64,000 nucleotides of DNA, from contig JASANG010002526.1 of assembly GCA_030248215.1 (NCBI GenBank), forward strand, positions 1 through 64,000, in the 5' to 3' direction. The stretch is from Enoplolaimus lenunculus. Taxonomy: Eukaryota; Nematoda; Enoplea; Enoplida; Thoracostomopsidae. Made by a program: the position numbers and the translations under genes. A model generated the notes under the pieces. The model saw only the letters and a list, made by a program, of their open reading frames with translations. It was not told the origin of the DNA and ran no database searches. This document shows, piece by piece, positions 35,381 through 46,375 of this stretch. The first letter of the stretch is position 1, and every line of letters starts with the position of its first letter.

Positions 35381-36370
35381 TCGTACAAAATGTTTAAAAA
35401 TGTAAATTAAAATTTATTGTATCAAATAATAATACGAAAAGATTGCATATTAAAATAATTGCAGTGCATGGATGGTCCATAATAAAAGTACGTGCGTCTA
35501 AGAAGTTCACCTGACAGGCAATTACGCTGCCCAAATTGGGTTATTTTTCACAGGTATATTACACTAAAAGGGCGTAACCGCAATTTTTTTTCGGGAGAGA
35601 AAACTTTGACTAAATGTTTCTTGCGAGCCTCAGTTTCGACTGAGAATATTTGTTTCAATTTTGCAGATTTATTCTACAGCCCGTAAAACTGCCTTTTACG
35701 TTATATAACTCCTATTCCGATTTGTATATATACGCCCCTAAAATTACAGTAGCATACTGCAGCTGTTATTTTACAACATCAGCGATAGAAATAAAACTTG
35801 TAGCATATCTGCAATGAAAAATTACTGTTATTTATATGCTTGATTTACAACTAATTATTATCGTCAAGATAACGGATTTTCTAATATATATTTTTTAACG
35901 AAAACGTTAACTCAGATTTTCACTGGAAGGAAAATGACATCCATGCAATTGATTAAACAGATTAGAATTAAAATTAAAAATATATATACAATATTTGCAA
36001 ACTATTGACTTCAATGACTGTCCCAAACTAACGCATGCAGATACCATTTTCCGCAATTTTATTCTTCTCTATAAAATATTTCTATTGTTTCAAAATGAAA
36101 TTCGCAAATATTAAATAGTTTCACTGAGTTTAAATTTGTAAAATATTTATAATTTTAAAACTCTATACATATGTCGAGAGTGGTTTTATAGCCAACTTCC
36201 TTTCCTGTCCAGCACTGAGCGTCCAGACCCTATAACATCTACTGAATCCTGTAAAAAGGTATCCGCCCAGATTCCTTGTGGTTAACACCAAACTCATCCT
36301 GCCCAGTGCTACTTAAATCCCGTTGACACGGTATACAATAAAATTGCGTGCTGTAACCATTTACATGCTA
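35381..36370. other. Innexin 5' flank, no gene seen
   Basis: AT-rich sequence upstream of the innexin start codon at 35380. No clear TATA box, repeat or reading frame stands out. Confidence 0.4.
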
Positions 36371-36565
36371 TTAAAGCCAGCGAACCATGGAATTGATCGG
36401 CATTAAGACTATTGAGTCATACGTGCTTATATAATCCAAACATTCGTTGAGCAAATTGGAGTACTGCTTCGTAAAGTTGCAAGCGCCATACTGCAGTATG
36501 GGTGCGAATAGCGGCACTGACCATTTTATTGTTGATATAAGCCATGAAACAATGTAGTACACGCC
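36371..36565 (-). pseudogene. Isolated innexin-like TM1/first-loop exon
   Basis: A minus-strand frame encodes VYYIVSWLISTIKW, then PILQYGACNFTKQY and ECLDYISTY. It aligns with exon 2 of the innexin gene (VFLLLGFAITVLY, EPLQCWVPAEFTKQW, YCFVENTY), sharing the hydrophobic TM1, F-T-K-Q-aromatic and T-Y at similar spacing. The two loop cysteines are shifted and the CW is replaced. A 3' splice site TTTCCAG precedes it, but in the phase used by exon 2 the next codon is a stop. No partner exons were found nearby. It is probably a relic of a tandem innexin duplicate, or less likely an exon of a diverged gene. Confidence 0.4.
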
Positions 36566-36977
36566 GAGTCACTGGAAAGTTAACAGTTTTTATACAACCG
36601 TTTTTTCAGTAATACAAAAGATTGAAATAAAGTTATCATATTACATTTGACTTTTGTTTTATATTAAAACACTATATTTTACAAAGGCATCACTGATTTT
36701 TCCCCAAACAAAAGTATAGAATTTCAAATTTTATTCATAATTATTACGCATTTATTTAAACTCAAAGTTTTTTGTTTTTACACATTTCCATCATGCTTGA
36801 TCAGCTGTCGGAATGAAACCAAACTTTAAAAAATGAATCTTTTATTTAGTTGTAATTTTAGCAAAATATATATTAAGTAACAATTTCATTAAAATAATTT
36901 TTGGCCGAATAATGCTTTGTAATTTATCAACATGATGATGTGACACGAAAGACGTTGGTATGCCGTATTATCCGCCA

Positions 36978-37170
36978 GGGCCGATGTAAAGAACAGGGGC
37001 GGAACAGTATTATAAGCATATTCCTAAGCCTAAGCCTAAACCCAAGTGTAAGAACTAGCATATTCCTAAGCCTAAGCCTAACCCAAGCAAAAAATTTATG
37101 TCTAAAGCTTAAGCTTACTCTATTCTAGTCCCACAGAAAAACTCTCCGCTCCTGATCTTTACATGGGCCA
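36978..37170. mobile_element. MITE with GCCTAA repeats
   Basis: Second copy of the family: left end GGCCGATGTAAAGAACAGG and GGCGGAAC; right end CTCCGCTCCTGATCTTTAC and ATGGGCC. The interior holds CCTAAGCCTAAGCCTAA runs. Confidence 0.75.
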
Positions 37171-37508
37171 CTGTCAGGAAGTCAAATTTAACTAAACTAA
37201 ACGCTATAAGTGTAACTTTTTGGTGACCAATATAACACTAACATCAACCTAACACTGTAGACCATAATGTATAGCTTTCAGAACCGTGTCTAGAGTTGAC
37301 CGGATTCCGTGAGAAACTAAACTACGGGATGTTTAGATTAATATTTAGTTTGGTTCAATTTTAAATGACCTTGACCTAATTTAACTATCCAAAGTATACG
37401 CTATACAAGTGCATCAACTTAAAAGTTTTCGTGAGCGCGGAGAGCGAGACGTGAAAAGTACTTTTTGGTATTCACGCTCCTCAAAACGATTAACTTTTGC
37501 GTCCAGGG

Positions 37509-38442
37509 TTGTTGAGCGAAGCGAAACTCCTAGCGAAGCTCGGAGTTTCGCGAAGCGTTTTATGTTTTGTACTTGGGGGTCGAAAGGTGGATGTCCGTCC
37601 GTCCGTCTGTCCGTCTGTCCGTCTGTCCGTCCGAAAAGAATCTCAGGAACGGCTGAACCGGTTTTGATAAACTTTTTTTTGTTTGAAAGCCAATCATCCT
37701 GGGGTGTTAACCTCGCATTGGGGTTTTAAAATTTTAAGCCGTTTATTAGCTACAGGCTAATTTGCATAATTAATTAAGCATAAATTAGGACTTTCCACAA
37801 TATTTCACTAATTATTACAGTTAGAAGCAATCTAATTTTAGCATTAAAGGGTTTTTGGGTGCGAGGAATCTGGGAATCTGCGTAGACTGTTTAGAAACCT
37901 CCAAAACCGATAACTGATCAGTTAGATAATAGATAATTTGCATATTAGCATAGTTTATAAGCCTAAATTAGGACTTTTTACAATCTTTCACTAATTATTA
38001 AGGTTAAAACCAATATAATTTCAGCACTAAAGGGTTTTTTGGTGCGAGGAATTTGAATAAATAGTTTACAAACATACGTAATTTGCATATTAGCTTAATG
38101 GACAAGACAAAACTAGGACTTTTTAAATTATTTCAATAGTTATTAGGGTTTACTGAAGGTTTTTGGGTGCAAAGAATCTGAATAAATTGTTTACAAACCT
38201 CTAAAACCGATAATTGAATAGTTACCTAATAACTAATTTGCATATTAGCTTAATTGACAAAACAAAATTAGGACTTTTTAAATTATTCCAAAAGTTATTA
38301 GAGTGGCTGAAGGGTTTTTGGGTGTGAGGAATTTGAATAAATAGTTTACAAACATCCAAAACCGATAATTGAATAGCTAGCTAATAGCTAATTTGCATAT
38401 TAGCTTAATTGCTTACGTGCGTTCGAGCTTCGCTCAATAAAT
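37509..38442 (+). mobile_element. Element with TTGAGCGAAGC ends and 150-bp minisatellite
   Basis: Starts TTGAGCGAAGCGAAACTCC and ends GAGCTTCGCTCAA, forming short terminal inverted repeats. Near the left end is a GTCCGTCCGTCTGTCC tract (37590-37634). The body is four to five tandem units of about 150 bp with AAATTAGGACTTT, GGGTTTTTGGGTGCGAGGAA and AAACCGATAA. No protein-coding frame is supported. Nature unknown; the minisatellite body recalls some Helitron-like or non-autonomous DNA elements. Confidence 0.6.
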
Positions 38443-38568
38443 GTAGTCCCACTACGACTGGTTTTTATATAGTTGACGTGTTTTCCAATCCCGAACTATT
38501 TTTAGGCCATCCACTCCCCCGACGGTCTAGGATTAGATTACAAAAAACTGATCAGTAGCGTCCGCGTG

Positions 38569-38868
38569 TATATGTCGTAGGCCAATCTGCTATTCATGCC
38601 AATTATTAATTGACCTAGGCCAACGTGCTATTTGAAGCAAATAGCAGTTTGGCCTAGGCCAATGAGCGATTGTGGGATTTCGCAAAAGAAGAGTGATGTA
38701 TTAATACCACCGCTGATTGGTTAACGGTATTGCGTCTGTCCAAATAATCAAATATGATTGGTCTATTAGTTTAATAACAGTTTAGCCTGGGCGAAACTGC
38801 TATTACTCCAAATAGCAGAATGGCTTAAGCCAATTTGTCATGAATAGCACATTGGCCTACGACATATA
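38569..38868. mobile_element. Foldback MITE upstream of DEG/ENaC gene 2
   Basis: Long terminal inverted repeats start TATATGTCGTAGGCCAAT on both ends, and pairing continues through TGCTATTCATG and several GGCCTAGGCC and AAATAGCAG motifs. It ends about 110 bp before the DEG/ENaC start codon, and its right end supplies a TATATA string. Confidence 0.8.
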
Positions 38869-38978
38869 TACCGTATACGTATTAGTTTCTTTTTACGTCA
38901 TTTTTACTATCCGTTTACAACCTGTCACGCTTATAGTTTTAGAAAAATTCCAAATTGGGATAGCATTAAACTATCAAA

Positions 38979-40457
38979 ATGCAACCGTCAAGTTTTGTTC
39001 GCTACACCGATTTGCACGGAATACGCCACTTGTATCATTCTCAAACTGCATTAATGCGATGCGTTTGGGCTGTTATACTTACAATAACTGGCAGTGGCCT
39101 GACACTAGAAATATACCATCTGATGAGCGAGTATCTCACCGAACCTACGTTCCTCGATGTTGACTGGACGCCGTTACGTCAATTTCCAAACGTGATATTT
39201 TGCCCTAAACACTGGCTAAATATAACGCGAGCGCTTGAAATAGGTTTCAACCGTGAAAGTTATCGCTATTTTGCATCGTTATACGTTGTTCGAGCAATGA
39301 ACAGTAAAAATTGGGAAGATTTAGTTTTTGAAAATTTAAGTAAAGGAACAATTGGTTACAACGAAATGACACAACTTTATCGGTATACGAATGCAACAGT
39401 TGTTCGTAAACAGCGGTATGAATTCATGGCACAAATTGCGTCACAATTTCCTACCATGGCACAGCTGATCATAGAGCTATCGAACGATCGCCGTCGTATG
39501 TTTCACGGAACCCTTGGATTCAACTTACCACCGGCAATTGTTGCAACTTCTTACGGCGCATGCTATAATTTTAGCTCAACCCGTGAGTTGACTCGATTAG
39601 ACTCGATAAATTCTTTTAAATTTGTTATTAAATTTCAGCGAGTCATTCAACCGCACGTTGAAAAGCAGTTTCCGACATTGACTGTCTGTGATATGATACT
39701 GTTCGACGATAAAGTATTCCTATCGCGACGCAAAGATCGCAAATGTATTAAACTACGCTCGTCTTCAAATTCAAAAAATTACTGTAGTGCAGTTGAAATT
39801 TCGTTAACAATTTCAAAAATATCTCGAGTCAATTTATATCGTCGTCCGTGTGCACATTTGTCCGCTGAACAGTTATCGTATTGTGAAACAGCGTGCATGC
39901 AAGGTGTAAGCAGCAATACGGTTAATTGTGAGCTAGCAAATCGCGTTTTTACACCACACACAAAAACTGCTGGCAATTTAACTCAACTCTGTTCAACGCT
40001 GAGACGTAACTGGAAAGATCCGTTGAAATTTCTGAACAGAGCGAACGTATGCATCGGGACAGCTCGATGCCCTCAACAATGCTCCAAATGGCGATATGAT
40101 ATTTCACAAAATTCCATTAAAACTATTGAATGCAGCGATAAGTTGAACGATAGCAGCAAATCCGAATCAAGTGATTCAATGCTACAACGCGTATATATAA
40201 GTTTTCGCATAGTTAATCCAACAGACGTAGCCGTGTATACAGAATATCGCGTTTTTACTGAGTATACGTTGTTTTCGAACTTTGGCGGAACGTTGAGCTT
40301 ATTTTGTGGCGCATCCATGCTTACTATAGTGCAATCGCTGCAATTTATTGCAACTGCAGTAGCGCGAGCTGCACGAAATAGAAATTATCAAATTGGCGAG
40401 CACACCAACCCGAGCAGCAGAAATTTGCAAACGAACGTGCGTACAACGAAATACTAA
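38979..40457 (+). CDS. DEG/ENaC-family sodium channel (intronless)
   Basis: A single-exon frame of 492 residues, paralogous to the gene at 22936-24342. The His-Gly motif is at residues 13-14 (DLHGIRHLY), TM1 at about 28-48, and FPNVIFCPKHW at 69-79, followed by DEG/ENaC-style cysteines across the extracellular domain. TM2 starts at about 432 with FGGTLSLFCGAS; GAS at 444-446 occupies the selectivity-filter position. Shared phrases with the first gene include VDWTPL/TDWKPL, HGTLGFNLP/HGTTGFEVP, SRVNLYRRPCAH/TRVNLKRRPCTH and EYRVFTEYTLFSN/EYRIYTENTLFSN. The ATG at 38979 is chosen because it gives the usual short cytoplasmic N terminus before the HG motif. The two genes are on opposite strands about 14.6 kb apart, with innexin between them. 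Confidence 0.9.
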   Translation: MQPSSFVRYTDLHGIRHLYHSQTALMRCVWAVILTITGSGLTLEIYHLMSEYLTEPTFLDVDWTPLRQFPNVIFCPKHWLNITRALEIGFNRESYRYFASLYVVRAMNSKNWEDLVFENLSKGTIGYNEMTQLYRYTNATVVRKQRYEFMAQIASQFPTMAQLIIELSNDRRRMFHGTLGFNLPPAIVATSYGACYNFSSTRELTRLDSINSFKFVIKFQRVIQPHVEKQFPTLTVCDMILFDDKVFLSRRKDRKCIKLRSSSNSKNYCSAVEISLTISKISRVNLYRRPCAHLSAEQLSYCETACMQGVSSNTVNCELANRVFTPHTKTAGNLTQLCSTLRRNWKDPLKFLNRANVCIGTARCPQQCSKWRYDISQNSIKTIECSDKLNDSSKSESSDSMLQRVYISFRIVNPTDVAVYTEYRVFTEYTLFSNFGGTLSLFCGASMLTIVQSLQFIATAVARAARNRNYQIGEHTNPSSRNLQTNVRTTKY

Positions 40458-40519
40458 ATTATAATTTGGCATAAACAACTCAAGCGAATTAAACGCGCAT
40501 GGCGACGGCATTGGGCTGT

Positions 40520-40680
40520 AAGCATGTGACACATGCTTGTCCTGGTGCATATGCAATAAATGCAATGCACATGATGTTGTACGGTCGACACATATAGTCG
40601 ACGAAAAATGCAGTTGGAGAGGCGGGCAACGTGGCGTGACGCAGTGGTAGAGTGCTCGCTTAAGATCATCATTCCAATGA
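40520..40680 (+). mobile_element. Truncated tRNA-SINE
   Basis: Contains AATGCAATGCACATGATG, the GTCGACACATATAGTCGACG motif and the head TGACGCAGTGGTAGAGTGCTC, matching the 344-bp SINE units of 63.3-64.0 kb in inverted orientation. It stops soon after the head; the B box is missing. Confidence 0.65.
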
Positions 40681-41859
40681 ATATCAAAAATTTTAGCTGT
40701 TTTTATCTTCAACTTTATATACATGAAACGAAATCAAACCAGTGCAATAGCATTTACATGCAATGTTTGGCTTAAGCATTGCCCTCACGCTAGTAGCCAG
40801 CTCTCCTTGCTAGGAGTCACTAAAAAGTTTTCCGGATTGGATAAACGAAGGTTTCGTTAGTAAGGTTAAAAATTTTATAGGAAGGAGCCAAATTTTTTCA
40901 GCGAGAGCTGAGCCCTCGTGGGCCCCTAGCCCCTGCCTACGTTACCGGCCTGGTCGCTTTGCATAATTCCCTGCTCAAAAGCAAAACTGCATATATTCTA
41001 CCGTTTAATAACAAAACAGCATATATACACAAAAAGAAAGCTTTAGACTGATAATGTTTTAAAAGAAAGTTCGCAGACACTGTTATCAGTCGAATATGAT
41101 TACTATTAACATTGCGTAAAGCAAGCAGTTACGCTTGCACTTACATACAAAAACAATTTATGATATTCAAGAAATATTTTCTTAAATTCAATACAATATG
41201 TCTTAACCTGGACTCCAGATTTATACGTCTTGAATTGCAAGCCATTAGTTTTTGAAGATTTTTTAGAAAGCAGCCTCTGAAATTTTTGAAACTTAAGTGT
41301 CTTAACTTTAAGAGTGTGTTTCATAAACGATTAAGACAGATATTTCTGAAATATAAGAAATTTTTGAAATATAAGAGAAACATGTCTGAAACAAAACTTA
41401 TTTTACTGATTTCTGAGACATAAATGTCATTAAACCGTATTTGCGAGAGAAGTCGCGGTTAAAATGAGAGTTTAGCACAACCAAATTTCCCAATTTTATA
41501 ACCTAAGATGCGTGCAAGACGTAAATTTAGGTTGGTAAGAAAGTAGAAATCTTGAAATTTCAAGAATTCATTTTGTGTGTGTATATGACTCCCACAGAAC
41601 ACATATATTGAAGTAATAACAGGGTGCAACCGGAGGTGAAAAACCGAAGCCGAATGTCAAGAAATTGTGTGTAGACACCAGCTATGAAACATTTAAGGTA
41701 AAATGATGTTGAGTTCACGAGTTTTAGCAATAATCTACCGGTTGTCAAATGTTTTGTTTTCAAAGTTCTTTTCTGCCAAATCTCGAAAATTAATATTCTC
41801 AAGTGCCATTATTAAGAAATCGTATAAAAAATACAACGCTGTCATTTATCACATGAATA
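40681..41859. other. Intergenic, no gene seen
   Basis: AT-rich. A GC-rich repeat piece lies at about 40850-40950, and one end of a CAGGGTGCAACCGGAGG-type element starts near 41622. No supported reading frame. Confidence 0.4.
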
Positions 41860-42560
41860 TTGTCTATTTCTCCTGAGACCTACTTTTATGCTAGGATTCG
41901 AACTCCGGTGACCGGAGTGGGAGAGATACACCATCACCACTCAGCTATATGAGCTTGACGCTCGAACCCGAGGGGGCTCTCACGTCTTGTGGTGATTTAG
42001 TACTATGTATACGTGTTGCAATTGTTAAACACGGTGCGATATATACTATTTAATGTATACTCCGGTGACCGGAGTGGGAGAGATACACCATCACCACTCA
42101 GCTATAGGAGCTTGACGCTCGAACCCGAGGGGGCTCTCACGTCTTGTGGTGATTTAGTACTATGTACACGTGTTGCAATTGTTAAACACGGTGCTATATA
42201 TACTATGTAATGTATATACACTGCGTTGAGTTGGCTAGAGGCAACTCAATGTGAGAAGGGGCTATAGATAGTAAACTGAAAATTTTTTGCTTAACCCTTT
42301 CTCAGATGAATATTTTCTATTTTTCCTGAGACCTACTTTTATGCTAGGATTCGAACTCCAGTGACTGGAGTGGGAGGCGTATACCATCACCACTCAGCTA
42401 TAGGAGCTTGACGCTCGAGCCCGAGGGGGCTGTCACGTCTTGTGGTGATTTAGTACTATGTATACGTGTTACAATTGTTAAACACTACAATATATATTAT
42501 TTAACGTATATACACTGCGCTGAGTTGCCTATGGGCAACTCAATGTGAGACAGGGTTAAG
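41860..42560 (-). repeat. Three tandem tRNA-SINE units (second family)
   Basis: Units at about 41865-42055, 42056-42290 and 42300-42560 are close copies. Read on the minus strand, each has an A-box-like TAGCTGAGTGGTGATGG and B box GGAGTTCGAATCC, followed by TAGCATAAAAGTAGGTCTC. The second unit starts abruptly inside the head (CTCCGGTGACCGG), so the junction lies within the tRNA-like part. The third unit is more diverged. Confidence 0.75.
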
Positions 42561-44020
42561 AATAAATTTGCGCTTAGAAATACATAGTTTTTGGTATTTC
42601 TGTATATATCGGAAGCGAAAATTGGTTTTTATAAAAACGGAAACGGAATATATCATTACACCTTGTTCAAAACGACTGTTTTAAGCGAAGAAACTCTGCA
42701 ACGAATAGCCGTTAATTTTTGTGCAGAATTGAAGTATATCATAACATCTCGAGAACGAAAAAACTGATAGTAAAAATGTTAAAATAACGGGAATGGATAA
42801 GGATCAAAATATTTACGGAAACGGAAAATGGAGGTGTTGCTGTTGTGTTTTTTTACGAAATCCAGACAAGTTTTCCTTCAAATTATACCAAATTGTAAAA
42901 TATGAAAGCACCAAAAAAATTAATATCGAAAAACTACTCAAAATTGCTCTGCCGAAATTGACGAAACCTCCACAGAAATTCTAACGGAGTCGGATGTCGA
43001 TTTTCTGGCGAAGCTGGACATCCACGTTTGCTTTGATCAGTAGTTAAACACTTCTATTAAACAAACTTTGTTGTACGTCCAACTTCAGCAAAAGGAGTTG
43101 GCAACCGTCCCCGATTTTCCGTTTTTTCCTCCGGATGTACGGTTCGGGCGAAAATGGATAGAAAAATAACGGAAACGGTTAGTGATCAAAAAACGGAAGC
43201 GGATATTTAGGTGCAAATTTTCAAAACTGTTATTTTTCTGGCAACACTATCGACGTATTGCAAATATTCACCGAGATTTTTATTAAAGAAAAAAAGCTAA
43301 TTCAACGAAATTTATACTAGACTTTGGTGGAATCGTATTAATGACTTCTCTAAGTGCAAATCTAGAACAGTACTGGGCCGTATAATTTGTTTCGTACTTT
43401 TGCTTCAATATGTTTCATTAAAATGTATCACTTTAAGCTCTGGTGTATTTAATAATTATGGTTAATAAAAGGACCTGCTAGTCATATGGGCACCGGACCT
43501 CATAGTCATACGGGCCCCAGACCTTCTGGTCATGCGGGCACCGGGCCTCCCACCATCTTGATCCGGCCCTGTTAAGGACTATGCCATGAATCCATCTTGT
43601 TCAGTTTTGCGTTTTTCTAGCGAAAATATAACACCCATTTTTACCGTTTCAGAGGCATCTTGTTTCTAGGGCGTCCACACGGGGACATTGGGAGGCCATT
43701 CCCCCTACATTTGGCTGGTCTCCCACTCCGAAATAGACTCGGGTCAGACATTGTGATTAAAATTGACTTTTTTCGATTCATTCCGCATCCCCTCGTTCAG
43801 AAATTTTGAACTCTACTCTTGTTTTGAACGAAAAAAAAGTCGCACGGTTTTATAAAAGGTATTAAGATGTAGTGATATGCAAGTCAGCTGTGGCTGCCAA
43901 GGCCCAAGGCTGCAAGTAGGTACACAGGAGAGTGCCAGGTTTTACAACACTAACTACGAAAACCTTGGTTTCCTTTTCTCGATCTAAACAGATTTGTGCA
44001 ATATTGAAAGAATTTAATTT
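42561..44020. other. Intergenic, decayed repeats
   Basis: Contains AACGGAAACGG and AAAATAACGGAAACGG motifs (42590-42830, 43130-43210) shared with decayed repeats elsewhere in the window, and a C-rich stretch (43470-43570). No gene supported. Confidence 0.4.
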
Positions 44021-44640
44021 GTGTCCCATAATTGTTCCGGTTTCCCAGAGAAAGTCCCGTTTTTCCAGCGAAAATTTGCAGCTGTACCATTTCCCCACTT
44101 GCCCGAAACATACCTGTCCCGTTTTCCCAGCGAAAAATGGCTGTCCTGTTTTCCCGAAATAGGCCTGTTCCATTGTCCCGTTTTCCCAAGAAATATTGCA
44201 GCTACCCCGTCTTCCCATTTGGCCGAACCGAAACATTCCTTTCCCGTATGCAAAGAAAAAATTCCAGCTGTCCCGTTTTTCATTAAATTGGCCCGAATCA
44301 AACCTGTCTCGTTTTTTCATTTGCCCGAAACAGGCCTGTCCCATTTTTCCAAAGAAAATTTGCAGCTGTTCTTTTTTTCATCTGCTCGCAACAAACCTGT
44401 CCGGTTTGCCCTTTTACCAGCTAAAATTTGCAGCTGTCCCGTTTTTCCCTTCGTCCGAAATAGACCTGTCCCATTGTGCCTTTCCCAGTAAAATATTACA
44501 GCTGTCCCGTTTTTTCATTTGCCCGAAACAAACTTGTCCCGTTTTCCCATTTGCCAGAAACAGGCCTGTCCCTTTGTCCCGTTTTGCCAGCTAAAATTTG
44601 CAGCTGTCCCATTTTCCTATCTGCCCGTAATGTTGTCAGA
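44021..44640. repeat. Minisatellite, GCAGCTGTCCCGTTTTCC units
   Basis: Degenerate tandem units of about 65-70 bp, some about 100 bp, containing AAAATTTGCAGCTGTCCCG, TTTTCCCATTTGCCCGAAAC and AGGCCTGTCCC. Long open frames exist on both strands but are a by-product of the repeat. Confidence 0.8.
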
Positions 44641-44717
44641 AGGTGTATATGAATTTGTCCTGATCACACTCCAGTGAGTTGCAGTGTCGCGGAAAAACGC
44701 AAAGCCCCTAAAAGTAA

Positions 44718-45830
44718 TGGGTCATCCACGTTAAAATGCACGCACATCTTTAAAAAATGTCCCTCCCTTTTGGGTGCCCACGTTGTCCCTACCCACTCTC
44801 TTCATACACTGTCTGAAATGTCAATTGTCATTGTCTGAACATTTAGACAATGAATATGCTCTAGGCCTAAATATATACTTGTCCTGACATCATTATCGGG
44901 AACTGTTATTGTCCATAGTCCCTCAGATGGGACTCAATTTTTGCGTTGAATGATGCGTGTGAGAAAGAAACGTTTACTGTCCAATATTAAACACAATAAA
45001 CTAGATCCTGAAATACCATTACATCTTCAAATTGTTGATTCCAATATATTGCTTACACCACATTATCCATTGCTTAAATCCTATGAACAAAACAGAATCA
45101 CTAGCCCATTCCGCTCATTAGAGTTAATTTGACAACCGAAATCCCATGACATTATCACTGCGAACTATAATACTTTCGAAGACATTAAGGAAAGTACACG
45201 AATACAAACGTATTCTAAGACGACACAATGAGCGGAAAACATTCTTCCTAAAAATATCCATGAGATCACAGTAAGTTTGATCAAAATTCAACTTACATCT
45301 AGCTTTCCATATTGTAAATTGCGCATGCTGAATAACAAAGTTGAAAACAGCTTGTGCGTTTCTATTCCCGATTTTACGCCCCAAAATTAGATCTGTCAAG
45401 CCTAAGTGCTCTACGGTAGCAATTCGTTTTAACATGGGTGTAATATCAGAGTAAAAACCGTAGGCACGAGGACAAAGTACGAAAACATGAAAATTATCTT
45501 CAATAACATCGATATTTTGACCAGCACAATATAAACACATATTTGTAATATCTGTAAATTTGGATAGTCTGTCGTTTGTGAACAGACGACGGGTGCACAG
45601 CGTGTCTTTTTAAATGTGTGCGCGTGTGTTAACGTAATGTCTGACATCCTACAGACAGCATGTATTTATCCTGAGTCCGTTCCGACAGAGTCTAGATAAT
45701 TAACACTATGTTAGTACAGCTATGAATCTGTACCTTGGCTCCAGCTAGTATGTGTACTTTGATGCTGTTCCTAATGGGGTGGGTGGAACATTTATTACAT
45801 CGGCGCGTGCATTTTAACGTGGATGACCCA
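44718..45830. mobile_element. Harbinger-like DNA element with TAA duplication
   Basis: The ends TGGGTCATCCACGTTAAAA and its exact reverse complement bound 1,113 bp and extend about 27 bp in total. TAA lies on each side (44715-44717 and 45831-45833), the 3-bp target duplication typical of PIF/Harbinger. No transposase is seen; instead the interior carries a LINE C-terminal fragment on the minus strand. Confidence 0.7.
45124..45640 (-). pseudogene. LINE reverse-transcriptase C-terminal fragment
   Basis: The minus strand reads LCTRRLFTNDRLSKF, then CLYCAGQN, then HVFVLCPRA, then HAQFTIWKARCKLNF. This is the order of the zinc-binding region after the reverse transcriptase of many non-LTR elements (R-L-x-x-x-x-R-L, C-x-x-C, H-x-x-x-x-C, then I-W-x-x-R). 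About 160 codons stay open to a stop at 45124. The reverse transcriptase core is absent. It lies wholly inside the element at 44718-45830. Confidence 0.6.
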
Positions 45831-46375
45831 TAACGTTGACCACATCTATGAAGCTATTCCGTAAAACATACCGCATTGTTTTATTAAACATAAATCCAAA
45901 AATACATGCATGCTAATAATCTTCAAAATACAAAATGCCGGAACGCCAATGTTTATGTTAAATAAGGCAGGTTTCGGCATTGGCTTGATAAGTCCAGCGT
46001 AAAACTGGATTAAAATTTAGAGTTAAACAACCGTTATCGTCGAGTTGTGCGCTGGCTCAAGTGTTCATTGTTCAAAATACTTGTAATCACCGTCTACTTT
46101 AAACCGTTTCCACCCGTTAAAATCTATTTTCAATATAATTTGTTGTAGCAAAGCGAACACAGAATTACAGTTGCATAACAGTTTCCTACAGTAGTCATTT
46201 CAATTTCCAAAGTCAATCACAACAATATACCAAAAAACCAGGTAACTCCTGCCCTTATTCTCAGCATAATTGACAGACGTGCCTAAACTTACTGTTTTGT
46301 TTAAACTTATGCGGTTGTAAGATGTCAGCATCCCGTTCACAATAACGCTTGCCCATAATAATATCAGCCAGTTAA

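Noticed and set aside
43862-44594. Overlapping frames of 80-160 codons on both strands
   Set aside because: They follow the period of the minisatellite at 44.0-44.6 kb and are open in several frames at once, so they are not independent coding evidence.
44950-45132. 60-codon plus-strand frame inside the Harbinger-like element
   Set aside because: Short, no family signature, and abuts the end of the minus-strand LINE fragment; no support as a gene.
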